From Paenibacillus tundrae (GTDB lineage: Bacteria; Bacillota; Bacilli; Paenibacillales; Paenibacillaceae), in the NCBI RefSeq assembly GCF_030812775.1, contig NZ_JAUSTI010000006.1, positions 299,090-363,089 of the forward strand: 64,000 nucleotides of DNA, read 5' to 3'. Position numbers and translations under genes: made by a program. This document shows positions 43,252 through 52,440 of the stretch, one piece after another; position 1 is the first letter of the stretch; the number at the start of each line of letters is the position of its first letter. The notes below the pieces were generated by a model that was given only the letters and a program-made list of their open reading frames with translations, had not been told where the DNA came from and ran no database searches.

Positions 43252-43333
43252 ATGTCCCAGACGAGTGCTACTGGCACTTACATGGGACAAGCATCATAAG
43301 TTAAGGGGCCCTGTGCCCCTTAATCTTTATTTT
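43252..43333 (+). terminator. Two hairpins after the tube gene (partial terminator)
   Basis: The first hairpin is GTCCCA..GAGTGC/GGCACT..TGGGAC (43253-43287). The second is TTAAGGGGC (43301-43309) with GCCCCTTAA (43315-43323), followed by TCTTTATTTT, a terminator-like end. They lie between the tube gene and the J-domain gene. Confidence 0.7.
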
Positions 43334-43367
43334 GTACTGATAACAGTAAGGAGGGAGGAGCATTCAC

Positions 43368-43823
43368 ATGAGTGATTTTTATGCTGTTCTTGGGGTGAGT
43401 CGAGACGCTTCGCCTGAACAGATTAAGAAGTCTTATCGCCAATTAGCCAAAAAGTATCATCCTGACGTGAATGGTGGTGATGCTCAGGCAGAAGCACGCT
43501 TTAAGCAGGTTCATGAGGCTTATAGCACACTTGGCAATCCAGAGCTTAAGGCTGCGTATGACCAACAACCTCGATCTGGAGGAAGTAGTAGCTCCAAGGG
43601 AACAGGCTCCAATCATGCAACAAGGGAAAACCATGCAGCTTCCGGAGGAAATCCGGTAACTGGCTGGTCAGATCCTTCGCGAATGCATGAGCAATTTGAA
43701 CAGTTTTTTGGGATCCGACCAAAGGGGAAAGAAAGTCCGAACAGTGGGAATAAAGCCGATTCTCATAAGGGAATGGATATGTCCACCATGTTTGACCGTT
43801 ATTTCGGAGTTCGAAAAAAGTAG
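43368..43823 (+). CDS. J-domain (DnaJ-like) protein
   Basis: A 151-residue protein with an N-terminal J domain (about 3-68) that has the essential HPD at residues 31-33 and the expected helices (SPEQIKKSYRQLAKK; ARFKQVHEAYSTLGN). The rest is Gly/Ser-rich, then MHEQFEQFFGI and DRYFGVRKK at the end. No zinc-finger or substrate-binding domain is present. Because an Hsp70/actin-like ATPase is encoded in the same locus (49753-52401), this is probably its dedicated co-chaperone. It has a strong AAGGAGGGAGGAG and starts the second half of the locus. Confidence 0.88.
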   Translation: MSDFYAVLGVSRDASPEQIKKSYRQLAKKYHPDVNGGDAQAEARFKQVHEAYSTLGNPELKAAYDQQPRSGGSSSSKGTGSNHATRENHAASGGNPVTGWSDPSRMHEQFEQFFGIRPKGKESPNSGNKADSHKGMDMSTMFDRYFGVRKK

Positions 43824-43872
43824 GAAGTTAACAATTTATAAGTGATTTTGGCTCAGGCGGAGGTTATGAAAA

Positions 43873-44418
43873 GTGAGACAAGGAAGGTCGGTATTGACGA
43901 TAGGGCTTGATGCATGTGTCGCCATCATTTCGTTAACCGTGCTCTATTACATATTTTTTGTGAACAGGGATATGGGTGCCCAGTGGATTACTGGAAGCAT
44001 CGTGATTCTCTCGGGAGCGGCTTATCTGTTTTTTAAATACATGCCTGCTACCAAGGCGGAAAAGAAGAAACTATCCTCACGCGTTGTAAAACTTGTACTG
44101 CTCGATGATGACGGAACAAGTGTGAAGGAATGGTACATCCAGGGTGAGACAAGTGTGCTTATCGGTAAAAGTTCGAAACATAGTGAGGCAGATATCGATC
44201 TGTCAGATACACCTTATGCATCTCTAATCAGCCAACAACATGCCGTGCTTAACAAAGCATCAGGCCAATGGTTTATCGAGGATATCGATTCAGCCAGTGG
44301 TGTAGGTGTGCGTAAGGGCAATCAGAGCCGAGCATCCAAATTGGAAATCGAGGAACCCAGTCTAATTGAGGCGGGGGATTTAATTTATATTGCCAATACC
44401 CGAATTCTGGTGAAATGA
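43873..44418 (+). CDS. Membrane-anchored FHA-domain protein
   Basis: A 181-residue protein with two N-terminal membrane helices (about 10-30 and 34-52) and a cytoplasmic FHA domain (about 72-181). It begins its FHA core with SVLIGKSSKHSEADI and has SQQHAVLNK and SASGVGVRKG, corresponding to the conserved GR, SxxH and NG positions, with several substituted. FHA domains bind phosphothreonine. The start is GTG with GGAGGT 8 bp upstream. It is followed by another FHA gene 43 bp away. In type VI systems an FHA protein is the phospho-target that triggers assembly; here the anchor might hold the complex at the membrane (inference). Confidence 0.82.
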   Translation: MRQGRSVLTIGLDACVAIISLTVLYYIFFVNRDMGAQWITGSIVILSGAAYLFFKYMPATKAEKKKLSSRVVKLVLLDDDGTSVKEWYIQGETSVLIGKSSKHSEADIDLSDTPYASLISQQHAVLNKASGQWFIEDIDSASGVGVRKGNQSRASKLEIEEPSLIEAGDLIYIANTRILVK

Positions 44419-44461
44419 CGTTGGCGTACCATCATACAAGCTTACGGGGGAATGAAACGAA

Positions 44462-44995
44462 ATGAGTCTGACAAGATGCGGAAACGGACATATGTTCAGC
44501 ACGAGACGGCACGGAAATACGTGTCCATATTGCAATCTAGCAGTGGAATCACCAGCTTCAAGTAGTAGTGATGGGGCGGGTGCAATCCCGCGGGCGCCTC
44601 GTACATCTGAGGAAGACAAAACCATGCCGTATTTGGGAGAAACGACGGGGATTGAACCAGTAACAGGCTGGCTCGTGTGCATTGAAGGTGCACAGATGGG
44701 TCAGGATTATCGGATTATGGCAGAGAAGAACTTTATTGGACGTTCAGAAGAGATGCATGTTCGCATCCTCGGAGATAACACTATTTCTCGGCGTAATCAT
44801 GCGGTGATCGTATATGATCCCAAAAAGAGAAATTTCTACTTGCTGCCCGGTGATGCCTCTGGCCTTGCGTATCATAACAATGAAGCGGTCTATTCTCCGG
44901 TGGAACTGGCTGCATACGATGTCATTCAATTAGGTCGAAGTAAATTCATCTTCATTCCATTGTGCGGTGTGCACTTTGAATGGGAGCAGCAGTGA
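44462..44995 (+). CDS. FHA-domain protein with N-terminal zinc ribbon
   Basis: A 177-residue soluble protein. The first 25 residues hold a compact metal-binding motif (C-G-N-G-H...C-P-Y-C), then a disordered linker to about 60, then an FHA domain (about 68-172) with the core IGRSEEMHVRI, ISRRNHAVI and GLAYHNNEAV, where the GR and S-x-x-N-H positions are better preserved than in the preceding gene. It should bind phosphothreonine peptides. GGGGG is about 10 bp before the ATG. It overlaps the downstream PP2C gene, so the two are translationally coupled. Confidence 0.85.
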   Translation: MSLTRCGNGHMFSTRRHGNTCPYCNLAVESPASSSSDGAGAIPRAPRTSEEDKTMPYLGETTGIEPVTGWLVCIEGAQMGQDYRIMAEKNFIGRSEEMHVRILGDNTISRRNHAVIVYDPKKRNFYLLPGDASGLAYHNNEAVYSPVELAAYDVIQLGRSKFIFIPLCGVHFEWEQQ

Positions 44996-45861
44996 ATACG
45001 TTCATGATTCTCTGGAACGACAAGGAGCTAACCCCTTATTGGGTGATCTTAGCAGGCTGTCTGTCCATTGGATTACTATTATTCGTCCGAAGCCGGATTC
45101 CGGTAAGGCAGCGTGACGATAGACCGGTTGGAGTTCAGATTGGGAATGGACAGACCATTGGAGCTCGAAGTGAGCAAGATGATTATTTTGCCTGTGCTGT
45201 AGAGCCTTATGGCGTACTTGCGGTACTTGCTGATGGAATTAGTGGATTATCGGGTGGAAAGGTTGCGAGTACGACAGCCGTTGAAACCTTCGTCCGTGAG
45301 TTTGAGACACTGGATCGATTCCCAGACCCGGACGAGTTCTGGAGTGAGTCTGCGCACTTAGCGAATCAAGCTATTCTCCGTAATCTGCTTGGTGTTCCAG
45401 GAGGCACAACCTTAGTCTCAGTCATGATTCGGGGAAGAGATCTCTATTGGGGAGCCGTTGGAGATAGTATTTTATCTGTATTTCGCAAAGGTGAACTTAT
45501 TCCAATCAATCACAAACATACGCTGGAAAGTCAGCTAGAAGAACAATACATGTCTGGACAGATATCGGAGCAGGAGGCACTGGATAACCCGCAGCGCAAA
45601 AGGCTGGTCAACTATTTGGGATACGACCATTTCAAGCAAATGGAAATCGCGGACGAGCCGTTTGCGTTGCATCCGGCGGACAAGATTGTGTTATGCAGTG
45701 ATGGTGTATATAACTCGCTCACGGAGATGGAACTGGAAACCATATTGGCGCAAAGTATTCCGCCATTTGATGCTGCACAGGCCATTATTGATCTAATTGA
45801 AGAAAAACAGCTCGTGCATCAGGATAATGCCACGATTATCATTTTGGAGCAAGGATGGTAA
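44992..45861 (+). CDS. PP2C-type protein phosphatase (PppA-like role), membrane-anchored
   Basis: A 289-residue protein with one N-terminal membrane helix (about 15-34) and a PP2C domain (about 48-285). All metal-binding motifs are present: EQDDYF (61-66), LADGISG, GGTTLVS, VGDSILSVFR, LCSDGV and HQDNATIIIL. It should dephosphorylate phosphothreonine, opposing the kinase at 36559. The start is GTG at 44992, overlapping the preceding TGA (GTGA) with GGGAG 5 bp upstream; an ATG at 44980 is in frame and possible. The next gene, 28 bp away, is a degenerate paralogue. Confidence 0.9.
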   Translation: MNTFMILWNDKELTPYWVILAGCLSIGLLLFVRSRIPVRQRDDRPVGVQIGNGQTIGARSEQDDYFACAVEPYGVLAVLADGISGLSGGKVASTTAVETFVREFETLDRFPDPDEFWSESAHLANQAILRNLLGVPGGTTLVSVMIRGRDLYWGAVGDSILSVFRKGELIPINHKHTLESQLEEQYMSGQISEQEALDNPQRKRLVNYLGYDHFKQMEIADEPFALHPADKIVLCSDGVYNSLTEMELETILAQSIPPFDAAQAIIDLIEEKQLVHQDNATIIILEQGW

Positions 45862-45889
45862 GGGATAAGGCAGCGCACAGGGACGGGAA

Positions 45890-47707
45890 ATGGGGAGACG
45901 GATGAGGAAGGAGAACAGTGAATTTAATACAGCGTTTGTCTCGGAAGCGGGGTCTTTCCTGAAAAATCGAGATTTCTACGGTTGTGTGGAACTGGAGGAT
46001 TGGGCTTGTTATGTCATGGCAGATGGACTGGACACGGACACAGAGGTGAACAGCGCACAGATTACGGTGCAGACCATTCTTGAATCCTTTCTAGAAAAGC
46101 CAACGATGTCAAAACGCAGACTCACCGAATATATCAAGATCGCCCATGAATGGTTACAGTATGAGAGCCGCCGGGTCAGACTCAAAGCGGGATTCGTCAT
46201 TGTGGTCACAGATTATACACGTATGGTCTGGGCATCGGCTGGACATAGCCGCTTGTATCATTTTCGAGGCAACCGTATTGCCCTGAAAAGCAAGGATCAT
46301 AGTGTGGCCGCCAAGCTTGCTGCGGAAGGACAGATTGCAGAGGATCGTGTAGATCAGCATGATGAACGCGGGAATCTGAATGAATATGCGGGCAAACCCG
46401 GTATGATTAAGCCTTATGTATCCGACAAAATCAAGCTTGCCGACGGAGATGTGCTTGTACTCTGTACGCCTGGTCTGTGGGAAGGTGTACAGGATGCCGA
46501 GATGATCGATGCCGTGGAGGGAGCCAATGATCCACAGACGCTAGCAGATACCCTCGAAGAAGTGATGCTGAGCAAGCAGCGTTCGCGAATCGAGAATTAC
46601 AGTGCGGCTGCTATCTATGTGAACAAAATCTTTCACGAAGAGCCTAAGAATCGGAAAAAGTGGATTAAGCGGATTGCGATTATGTTAATCATGCTTCTCA
46701 TTTTTGGTGGGGCGGGCATATTCTATGCGGTAAAAAGCGCAGCCAAGAAGGCTGAGTTAGTTGTAGATATGTTGCAATACGAGCAGAATGCTGACCAGTA
46801 TGTGAAGGAACAGGAGTACGCCAAGGCGGTCTCGGATTACAGTCTAGCACGCAACAATTCTATTAAGGTCAAAGACCCGATACATAAGAAGCTATTTACT
46901 GAAAAAATGGCTGCTGCTCAGACGCTCGTCGATGGAGACGCTCATCTGAAGGAAGGCGATATTACGAAGGCAACGGCTAGCTATACGAAGGCACTCGAAT
47001 TGACGGAGTCATACAGCATGTTCAATAGAGAAGTTATTTCAGAACGACTGGAGCAAATGACGACCTTCCAACAAGTGCAGGATTGGATTACCGAAGGGGA
47101 TCTGAAACTCCAGAACGGGGACTACAGTGGGGCTATTATTTTGTATAAACGGGCTCGAACAGCCGCAACGGAGACAGCTTATAAGGATGCCCTGAAGGAG
47201 ATCGCCACCAAACTGGAGACGGCAGAGACGAAACGTGCAGATATCAAACGCCAGTCGCGCCAGCTTCAAGCAGATACGTTGGAGCAGAAGGGTGACCGAT
47301 TCAATGAAGCGGGCGATTATGCGGGTGCGCTAACAGCCTATGAGAAAGCACAGGAAATATATCAGGAGATTGACATGCTGGAACGTGTGCTTGCGATGGA
47401 ACGCAAAATTAACAAATTGGACGAAAAGCTCAATCCACCCGTACCCGCGGCTGACCTAAATACGGATACCGCGGGATTCGGATCAGCGGATATGTCAGGG
47501 ATGAACACAGATCTGTCGAGCAGCACAGGCGGGATGAACACGAATAATTCGGTGGGAAGCAGTTCTTCCAATACATCCAACACATCCAATACTACCAATG
47601 GTGACACGAATTCATCCGTAGGAACTGGAGCTACGAATGCGGTTAGCAATAATACAACTGAAATAGAGTCTGAAGAGCAGCCAACAACGGAAGGAGGAGA
47701 TTCATAA
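45890..47707 (+). CDS. Degenerate PP2C (pseudophosphatase) with membrane helix and repeat domain
   Basis: A 605-residue protein with a PP2C-like domain (about 1-245), one membrane helix (about 260-282), a helical TPR-like region (about 285-510; VKEQEYAKAVSDYSLA and GDYAGALTAYEKAQEI) and a Ser/Thr/Asn-rich disordered tail. Most catalytic Asp are lost: ADGLDTDTE keeps one, but GDS is AGHSR, SDG is TPG and the final DN is EN. Catalysis is unlikely. It may bind the partner's substrate or scaffold the apparatus. The start could be ATG 45890 or ATG 45902. Its stop overlaps the next start. Confidence 0.82.
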   Translation: MGRRMRKENSEFNTAFVSEAGSFLKNRDFYGCVELEDWACYVMADGLDTDTEVNSAQITVQTILESFLEKPTMSKRRLTEYIKIAHEWLQYESRRVRLKAGFVIVVTDYTRMVWASAGHSRLYHFRGNRIALKSKDHSVAAKLAAEGQIAEDRVDQHDERGNLNEYAGKPGMIKPYVSDKIKLADGDVLVLCTPGLWEGVQDAEMIDAVEGANDPQTLADTLEEVMLSKQRSRIENYSAAAIYVNKIFHEEPKNRKKWIKRIAIMLIMLLIFGGAGIFYAVKSAAKKAELVVDMLQYEQNADQYVKEQEYAKAVSDYSLARNNSIKVKDPIHKKLFTEKMAAAQTLVDGDAHLKEGDITKATASYTKALELTESYSMFNREVISERLEQMTTFQQVQDWITEGDLKLQNGDYSGAIILYKRARTAATETAYKDALKEIATKLETAETKRADIKRQSRQLQADTLEQKGDRFNEAGDYAGALTAYEKAQEIYQEIDMLERVLAMERKINKLDEKLNPPVPAADLNTDTAGFGSADMSGMNTDLSSSTGGMNTNNSVGSSSSNTSNTSNTTNGDTNSSVGTGATNAVSNNTTEIESEEQPTTEGGDS

Positions 47708-49020
47708 TGAAAGACATTATCCGTGACCGCCTCAATAAGATGGAGGATCTTGAACAACGTAGCATGCTAAAGAACCTTATGACTGGCGTTTTTCTGAATT
47801 TGGTTGAATACCAGGAGACGCTGAATAAGCAGATTGAGCAGCGTGTGTTCGATGAGGTGGAGAATCAGGAGGGTAAGTATGACATCCACATTACTCTAAT
47901 TGACAGAGAAGATTATGATCCTATTCATGAATTCCTACGACCGATGCTAGTTTCCGATTTGGATAATCAGACTCTTAACATCAGCGGTGTTGCGGAACTA
48001 GTACGTAACGGAGGAGAGCTTCCTTTATTTTCAATGTTTTTGGAAATGGATACTAGGCTGATCTGGGAGTTGATCCTAAGTGAGAGAGTATTTAAGGGCA
48101 CTATGATTACGAATGCTGGTACGTACCCTCTATATTTTAAATTACAACAGAACCTATCTTATTTACATGAAATAGAAAAACTCTATCAATCGTTCATGTT
48201 GAATGGAATGAACTGGAGAACAATCAATCTTCCTTATCTTTATAAGTTTGTGAATTGTGTGCTCATTGGGGGAGACGGTGAACCTGCAAAACATGAAGAG
48301 GTAAAAGAAATTGTTGTGTTACTAGAAGAGTACGAGGTTTATAAGCGATCTGGGGTTATTCCGTTGTGGAATCTGGAACGAATAAATCAAAGAAATACGG
48401 GTTTCCCTATGCCAGCCATAGACCGAATTAATTTTGAACATACACTTTCATTACGTCACGAAGGCATTGAACATGGATATTTGGTGGATGCCAGCGAAGC
48501 TGATGTTAGATACATTCTGCGATCAGAAGATCGTTTAGTTATTGTTACTTCTTGTAATGAATCTGGTGAATGGGGACTTGTGAAAATTATTAAGCCTTCT
48601 ATGACAAACTTGACTCATTTTCCTTATCCAGTATTCACAAATCGGCGTAAAGAACAGTTCGCCGTTCGCTTAGCTGAAAATAAGGGGCAAATCATACGAT
48701 CTAAGGCGGAGATTCTGCGAATTGTGAATTCTCTTGAATCAGCAGAGGGAATTGAATTGGTCGAAATTCAAATTCATGATTCAATGAAAAAAGGTACAGA
48801 ATTCGGTAATACGTCTTCATTAACATATCCGTTAAATCCATTTGTTAGTGATGGTATTCGAACGGATCACGGTAAACCTATTATGAAATTAGGCTTTAAG
48901 TTGGAGGCGAAGGACAGGGGAAGATTTCCAGAGTTTTTAGAGGTGGATGTATTAAGTTTTATTGTTGCAGAAATTCAGAGGTGTTTCCCCGACTACAGAT
49001 GTGAAGGTGAGTACCTGTGA
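47707..49020 (+). CDS. Unknown protein of the injection-type locus (baseplate candidate)
   Basis: A 437-residue soluble protein. The N-terminal 60 residues are helical (RLNKMEDLEQRSMLKNLMTG), the rest mixed alpha/beta, with no catalytic motif or signal peptide. I do not recognise a family; similar genes in Firmicutes sit beside the same Hsp70-like and Hcp-like genes, as far as I recall, but I cannot name one safely. Position after the regulatory genes and before the Hsp70-like ATPase and VgrG suggests a baseplate component. It starts 1 nt inside the previous gene and its end overlaps the next by 4 nt (GTGA), so coupling is strict. Codon use appears more AT-rich than the genes just upstream. 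Confidence 0.6.
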   Translation: MKDIIRDRLNKMEDLEQRSMLKNLMTGVFLNLVEYQETLNKQIEQRVFDEVENQEGKYDIHITLIDREDYDPIHEFLRPMLVSDLDNQTLNISGVAELVRNGGELPLFSMFLEMDTRLIWELILSERVFKGTMITNAGTYPLYFKLQQNLSYLHEIEKLYQSFMLNGMNWRTINLPYLYKFVNCVLIGGDGEPAKHEEVKEIVVLLEEYEVYKRSGVIPLWNLERINQRNTGFPMPAIDRINFEHTLSLRHEGIEHGYLVDASEADVRYILRSEDRLVIVTSCNESGEWGLVKIIKPSMTNLTHFPYPVFTNRRKEQFAVRLAENKGQIIRSKAEILRIVNSLESAEGIELVEIQIHDSMKKGTEFGNTSSLTYPLNPFVSDGIRTDHGKPIMKLGFKLEAKDRGRFPEFLEVDVLSFIVAEIQRCFPDYRCEGEYL

Positions 49021-49706
49021 ACTATATTTGGGATGTCATGTTAAATGCACAGTTGAAAGGTATAGATTCAAGCAACATAAATTTTATACCCGCTGAGAAC
49101 TATTCACCATATATGGAGCTTAGTTTAGAGGATCTGAACGTACGTGAAATCGAGCAGACGATTGAAGTAAATCCTTATTATCGTTTTTACTCTATATTTA
49201 AAAACTTGTTTCTTCCAGATGATAAAGAGGTTTACGAGTTGAGAGAGAATCTATTTGATATCCTTGTTCACTTCCTAGGATTGATTGATTTGCACCAAGG
49301 GATGAACAAACGAGAGTATTATATTCGTTTTTTCAAGAGAGATCTATCCGAGGGCGTGTATGGGAGCAAAATAGCATCTATCTTCAATGACCTTACTAGG
49401 GAGGAACAGGATAAAATCTCAGAGGGATTATTAATGGTTTACGAGACAGGAGAATTGATCCATTTCCTTAAGCAGACAATGAGTAAGGTTTTTAAGAAGT
49501 CAATAATATATGCGAATTGTGAAGAGAAAAATGAGTTGCTGATCTACATGGGACAGGAAAAAACAGCAGATGCAAATTCGAAAGTCGAATTGATCATGGC
49601 TTTGTTTTTACCTCTGCATTTTACAATAGAGATCTATTGGAACTATCATTTTGGCATTTTAGAAGAGGAAAACACGATGAAAATTGAGGGAATAGCTCTT
49701 TACTAG
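49017..49706 (+). CDS. Unknown protein of the injection-type locus
   Basis: A 229-residue soluble, acidic protein with no signal peptide. It contains hydrophobic helices in the middle (LFDILVHFLGLIDLHQGM) and a C-terminal VELIMALFLPLHFTIEIYW. No family is recognised. It starts with GTG overlapping the previous stop (GTGA) and is followed by the Hsp70-like gene 46 bp later. A baseplate or adaptor partner of the 437-residue protein is a reasonable guess from strict coupling, not shown by motifs. The AT-rich composition continues from the previous gene. Confidence 0.6.
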   Translation: MNYIWDVMLNAQLKGIDSSNINFIPAENYSPYMELSLEDLNVREIEQTIEVNPYYRFYSIFKNLFLPDDKEVYELRENLFDILVHFLGLIDLHQGMNKREYYIRFFKRDLSEGVYGSKIASIFNDLTREEQDKISEGLLMVYETGELIHFLKQTMSKVFKKSIIYANCEEKNELLIYMGQEKTADANSKVELIMALFLPLHFTIEIYWNYHFGILEEENTMKIEGIALY

Positions 49707-49752
49707 GTTCCTTGAAAATAAGTAGTACCTCGTTTGATGAAAGGAAACGTGA

Positions 49753-52401
49753 ATGATGAACGGACCTTATAAGTATAGGCTGCATCAACCAGACACAGAT
49801 CATAAAGGTAGTCCATTCGCGACCAGATATACAAGAGTGGAGCTTGAGCAAATGACAACTTTCCAGTTGAAGGAGATATGCCATAAGCAGCGTCTTGTAG
49901 AAGGTTTGGCCAACCGTCTGGAGCGGAATTCACTCATCAGCCTAATTTTAAGATTTAGGAGTGCCGAGGAACATCTTCTAATTAGGCGTCATCATGATGA
50001 CGGCTTCGAAAGAATTGGCTCCATTTTGCAACAACATTGGAAGAATCAACGATTGAGGGAGGCAATGATTCGTGTTCCCGCCAGAATAACATTATATAAA
50101 GGCGTGAGAACCGGACAGAATGATCGTTATTTAATCCAATCTGATGAAATATGGCTCAATACTTCTAATGTTTTTTTGGTTAACGGAAACGGCGAGTTAT
50201 GCGGTATTATGAATATTTTAAAAGATGAGAAACGTCAGGGATATTATTATCTTTCGCGTGATGAAGACAGCGATTTATTGGAAAAATCCAACAGAGATTA
50301 TCGTTTGTTGTTTTTGAGAAAACAGGATTCGGATTATTTCTATCACGTGTATTACGATGATCGACCCATGCTTCCATTGAACTTTCAGGCGGCATGCGTG
50401 CCCGTCTCCGAATTAGTCATCAGGGATACCGAAACGACAGAGGCGGTTCTAGCCATTGATTTTGGCACATCCAATACAACAGCTGGAGCATATTTGGATG
50501 ATGAATATGTTTCGAAGCCGGAGAGAAGTATTCATTCATCAGTTCAGATTAATTCCATTAATTATGTTTCGTTTCCACAAAGAAAGGGACAAGAATGGGC
50601 AGAAGTGTTACCGACCGCAGTTCGTGTTTTGGACTGTTCGAACTCGCAACATATTGTATATTCTTACGGTGAAGAAGCTCTTGGAGACCATGAATTTGGA
50701 GGTACACGAGCGAGTGTCTTTAGAGGGATTAAGCGATGGATCAACAATTATAAGGTTAAAGAAGAGATAATTGATTCTCAAGGAAATACAGCCATTGTTG
50801 ATCGTACTGAAATCATTGGAGGTTTTTTACGATACGTGATCGGAACAGCGGAACAGCAATTTAAGTGCCGATTTAAGATTCTGCATTTTACCGCTCCAGC
50901 CAAATTACAGACACAATTTATTGAGATGTTCAAACATGTCCTTCCCGAGTATACAATCATTGAAGATCAGTCTTTGGATGAAGGCTTAGCTGTTTTGTAT
51001 AATACGCTAGCTGACCAGATGGATCGAGGCACCTTTGCAGACGGTGAGGAATATCAAGCGCTTGTGATGGATTGTGGTGGAGGAACAACGGATTTATCTT
51101 CATGTCGTTTCCGAATTGAGGATGGGAGAATAGCCTACAAACTCGATATTCATACGAACTACGAAAATGGGGACATGAACTTTGGTGGCAATAATCTCAC
51201 ATACCGGATTATGCAATTTATGAAAGTTGTATTTGCAGATTATTATGCGACCGAAGGACGTTATTCTGATACGGATATTGATAATCTAATCGGTATTCCG
51301 GGGGGAGATTTATATCGACATGTTGATGAATTTGGAATTGATGTAGTTTACGAAAAATTAGAGAGACGTTATTTAGAAGCCGGGCAGATTTTGCCGACTG
51401 CATTCAAAAACTATGAAAGTGCAACACGTGAAGAGTACCAGAGAGTTTTGAACAATTTTCATCTTCTTTGGGGTGCGGCCGAAAATATGAAAAAGGAATT
51501 TTTTCATCGAACAGGCATATTACGCAGTAAATTTGAAACGGAACGTAGTGCAGTTGTGGAAACGGATCTAAATATCGAGGTAATGGATCAATGGCTGATA
51601 TCCATCGTTGAAAACGGCCGCTTTAGGGATGAATATCACCTTCCAGGTGTTGTATTTAACATTAGAGAGATTCATCACCTACTTAAAGCGGACATCTATA
51701 ATATTGTTCGAAAATTCCTAGATGAATTCTATCACAAGGGTACCTTACAAAACTATTCAATCATCAAACTTACGGGACAGTCTTGTCGAATTGATCTGTT
51801 TCGCGAGGCGCTCAAGGAATTTATTCCGGGGAAAAGCATTGAATTTAAGCAAAAGGCAGAAGAGAGACAAAAAACCCCTGAATTAAAAATGTCGTGCCTT
51901 AAGGGCGCTATACGCTATCTCAATTCCAAGAAGATGGGTATGATAGATCCTCATATTATTCATGAAGATCCAGTAGTCCCATATACGATAAGTTCCTTAA
52001 CGCATGCTGGTTTGGAAAAGAATCTTATCGAAGGGTTGAACGGAAAGAAAACCTCAGGCTTTATATCACGTCCTTCTCATGTTTCAGAGATCGAATTTAA
52101 TCTTACTTCGATGGATGGTAAACAACGAGGACGCTATCTATACCACAATCAACCAGAAGCATATGAGATGAAGTCTTATGAAGAGATCGCAGTTAAGTTT
52201 GGACGTTTCATATTACAAGATGACACTGACTCAATTCGTAACGGTGAAAGTAAGTTTTTTGTATTTGCTGGTGAACAGCGTTGGGGATTTGTCGTTGTGC
52301 CAGTAGCGAGAAAAAATGAACAACTTCATTTAGGTCCCAAGAAGTTTTTTCCTTTCGAACTGGAAACTTCCGAACTCGATTTCTTCGATGGTTCTAAGTG
52401 A
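49753..52401 (+). CDS. Hsp70/actin-like ATPase with extra N- and C-terminal regions
   Basis: An 882-residue protein. Residues 1-225 are an unknown N-terminal extension. The actin/Hsp70 ATPase fold follows, with phosphate-1 loop AIDFGTSNTTAG (about 232-243) and phosphate-2 loop VMDCGGGTTDLSS (about 436-448), both intact. Helical inserts and an unknown C-terminal part (about 700-882) replace the usual substrate-binding domain. It therefore belongs to the large DnaK-like group of unknown ATPases. With the J protein at 43368 it may fold or dismantle the sheath or load the effector, perhaps substituting for ClpV (inference). AAAGGAAACGTGA precedes the ATG. Confidence 0.82.
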   Translation: MMNGPYKYRLHQPDTDHKGSPFATRYTRVELEQMTTFQLKEICHKQRLVEGLANRLERNSLISLILRFRSAEEHLLIRRHHDDGFERIGSILQQHWKNQRLREAMIRVPARITLYKGVRTGQNDRYLIQSDEIWLNTSNVFLVNGNGELCGIMNILKDEKRQGYYYLSRDEDSDLLEKSNRDYRLLFLRKQDSDYFYHVYYDDRPMLPLNFQAACVPVSELVIRDTETTEAVLAIDFGTSNTTAGAYLDDEYVSKPERSIHSSVQINSINYVSFPQRKGQEWAEVLPTAVRVLDCSNSQHIVYSYGEEALGDHEFGGTRASVFRGIKRWINNYKVKEEIIDSQGNTAIVDRTEIIGGFLRYVIGTAEQQFKCRFKILHFTAPAKLQTQFIEMFKHVLPEYTIIEDQSLDEGLAVLYNTLADQMDRGTFADGEEYQALVMDCGGGTTDLSSCRFRIEDGRIAYKLDIHTNYENGDMNFGGNNLTYRIMQFMKVVFADYYATEGRYSDTDIDNLIGIPGGDLYRHVDEFGIDVVYEKLERRYLEAGQILPTAFKNYESATREEYQRVLNNFHLLWGAAENMKKEFFHRTGILRSKFETERSAVVETDLNIEVMDQWLISIVENGRFRDEYHLPGVVFNIREIHHLLKADIYNIVRKFLDEFYHKGTLQNYSIIKLTGQSCRIDLFREALKEFIPGKSIEFKQKAEERQKTPELKMSCLKGAIRYLNSKKMGMIDPHIIHEDPVVPYTISSLTHAGLEKNLIEGLNGKKTSGFISRPSHVSEIEFNLTSMDGKQRGRYLYHNQPEAYEMKSYEEIAVKFGRFILQDDTDSIRNGESKFFVFAGEQRWGFVVVPVARKNEQLHLGPKKFFPFELETSELDFFDGSK

Positions 52402-52440
52402 TCCTTTGTTCAAAGCAAAGATAGGGAGGAGGAATGGGAT

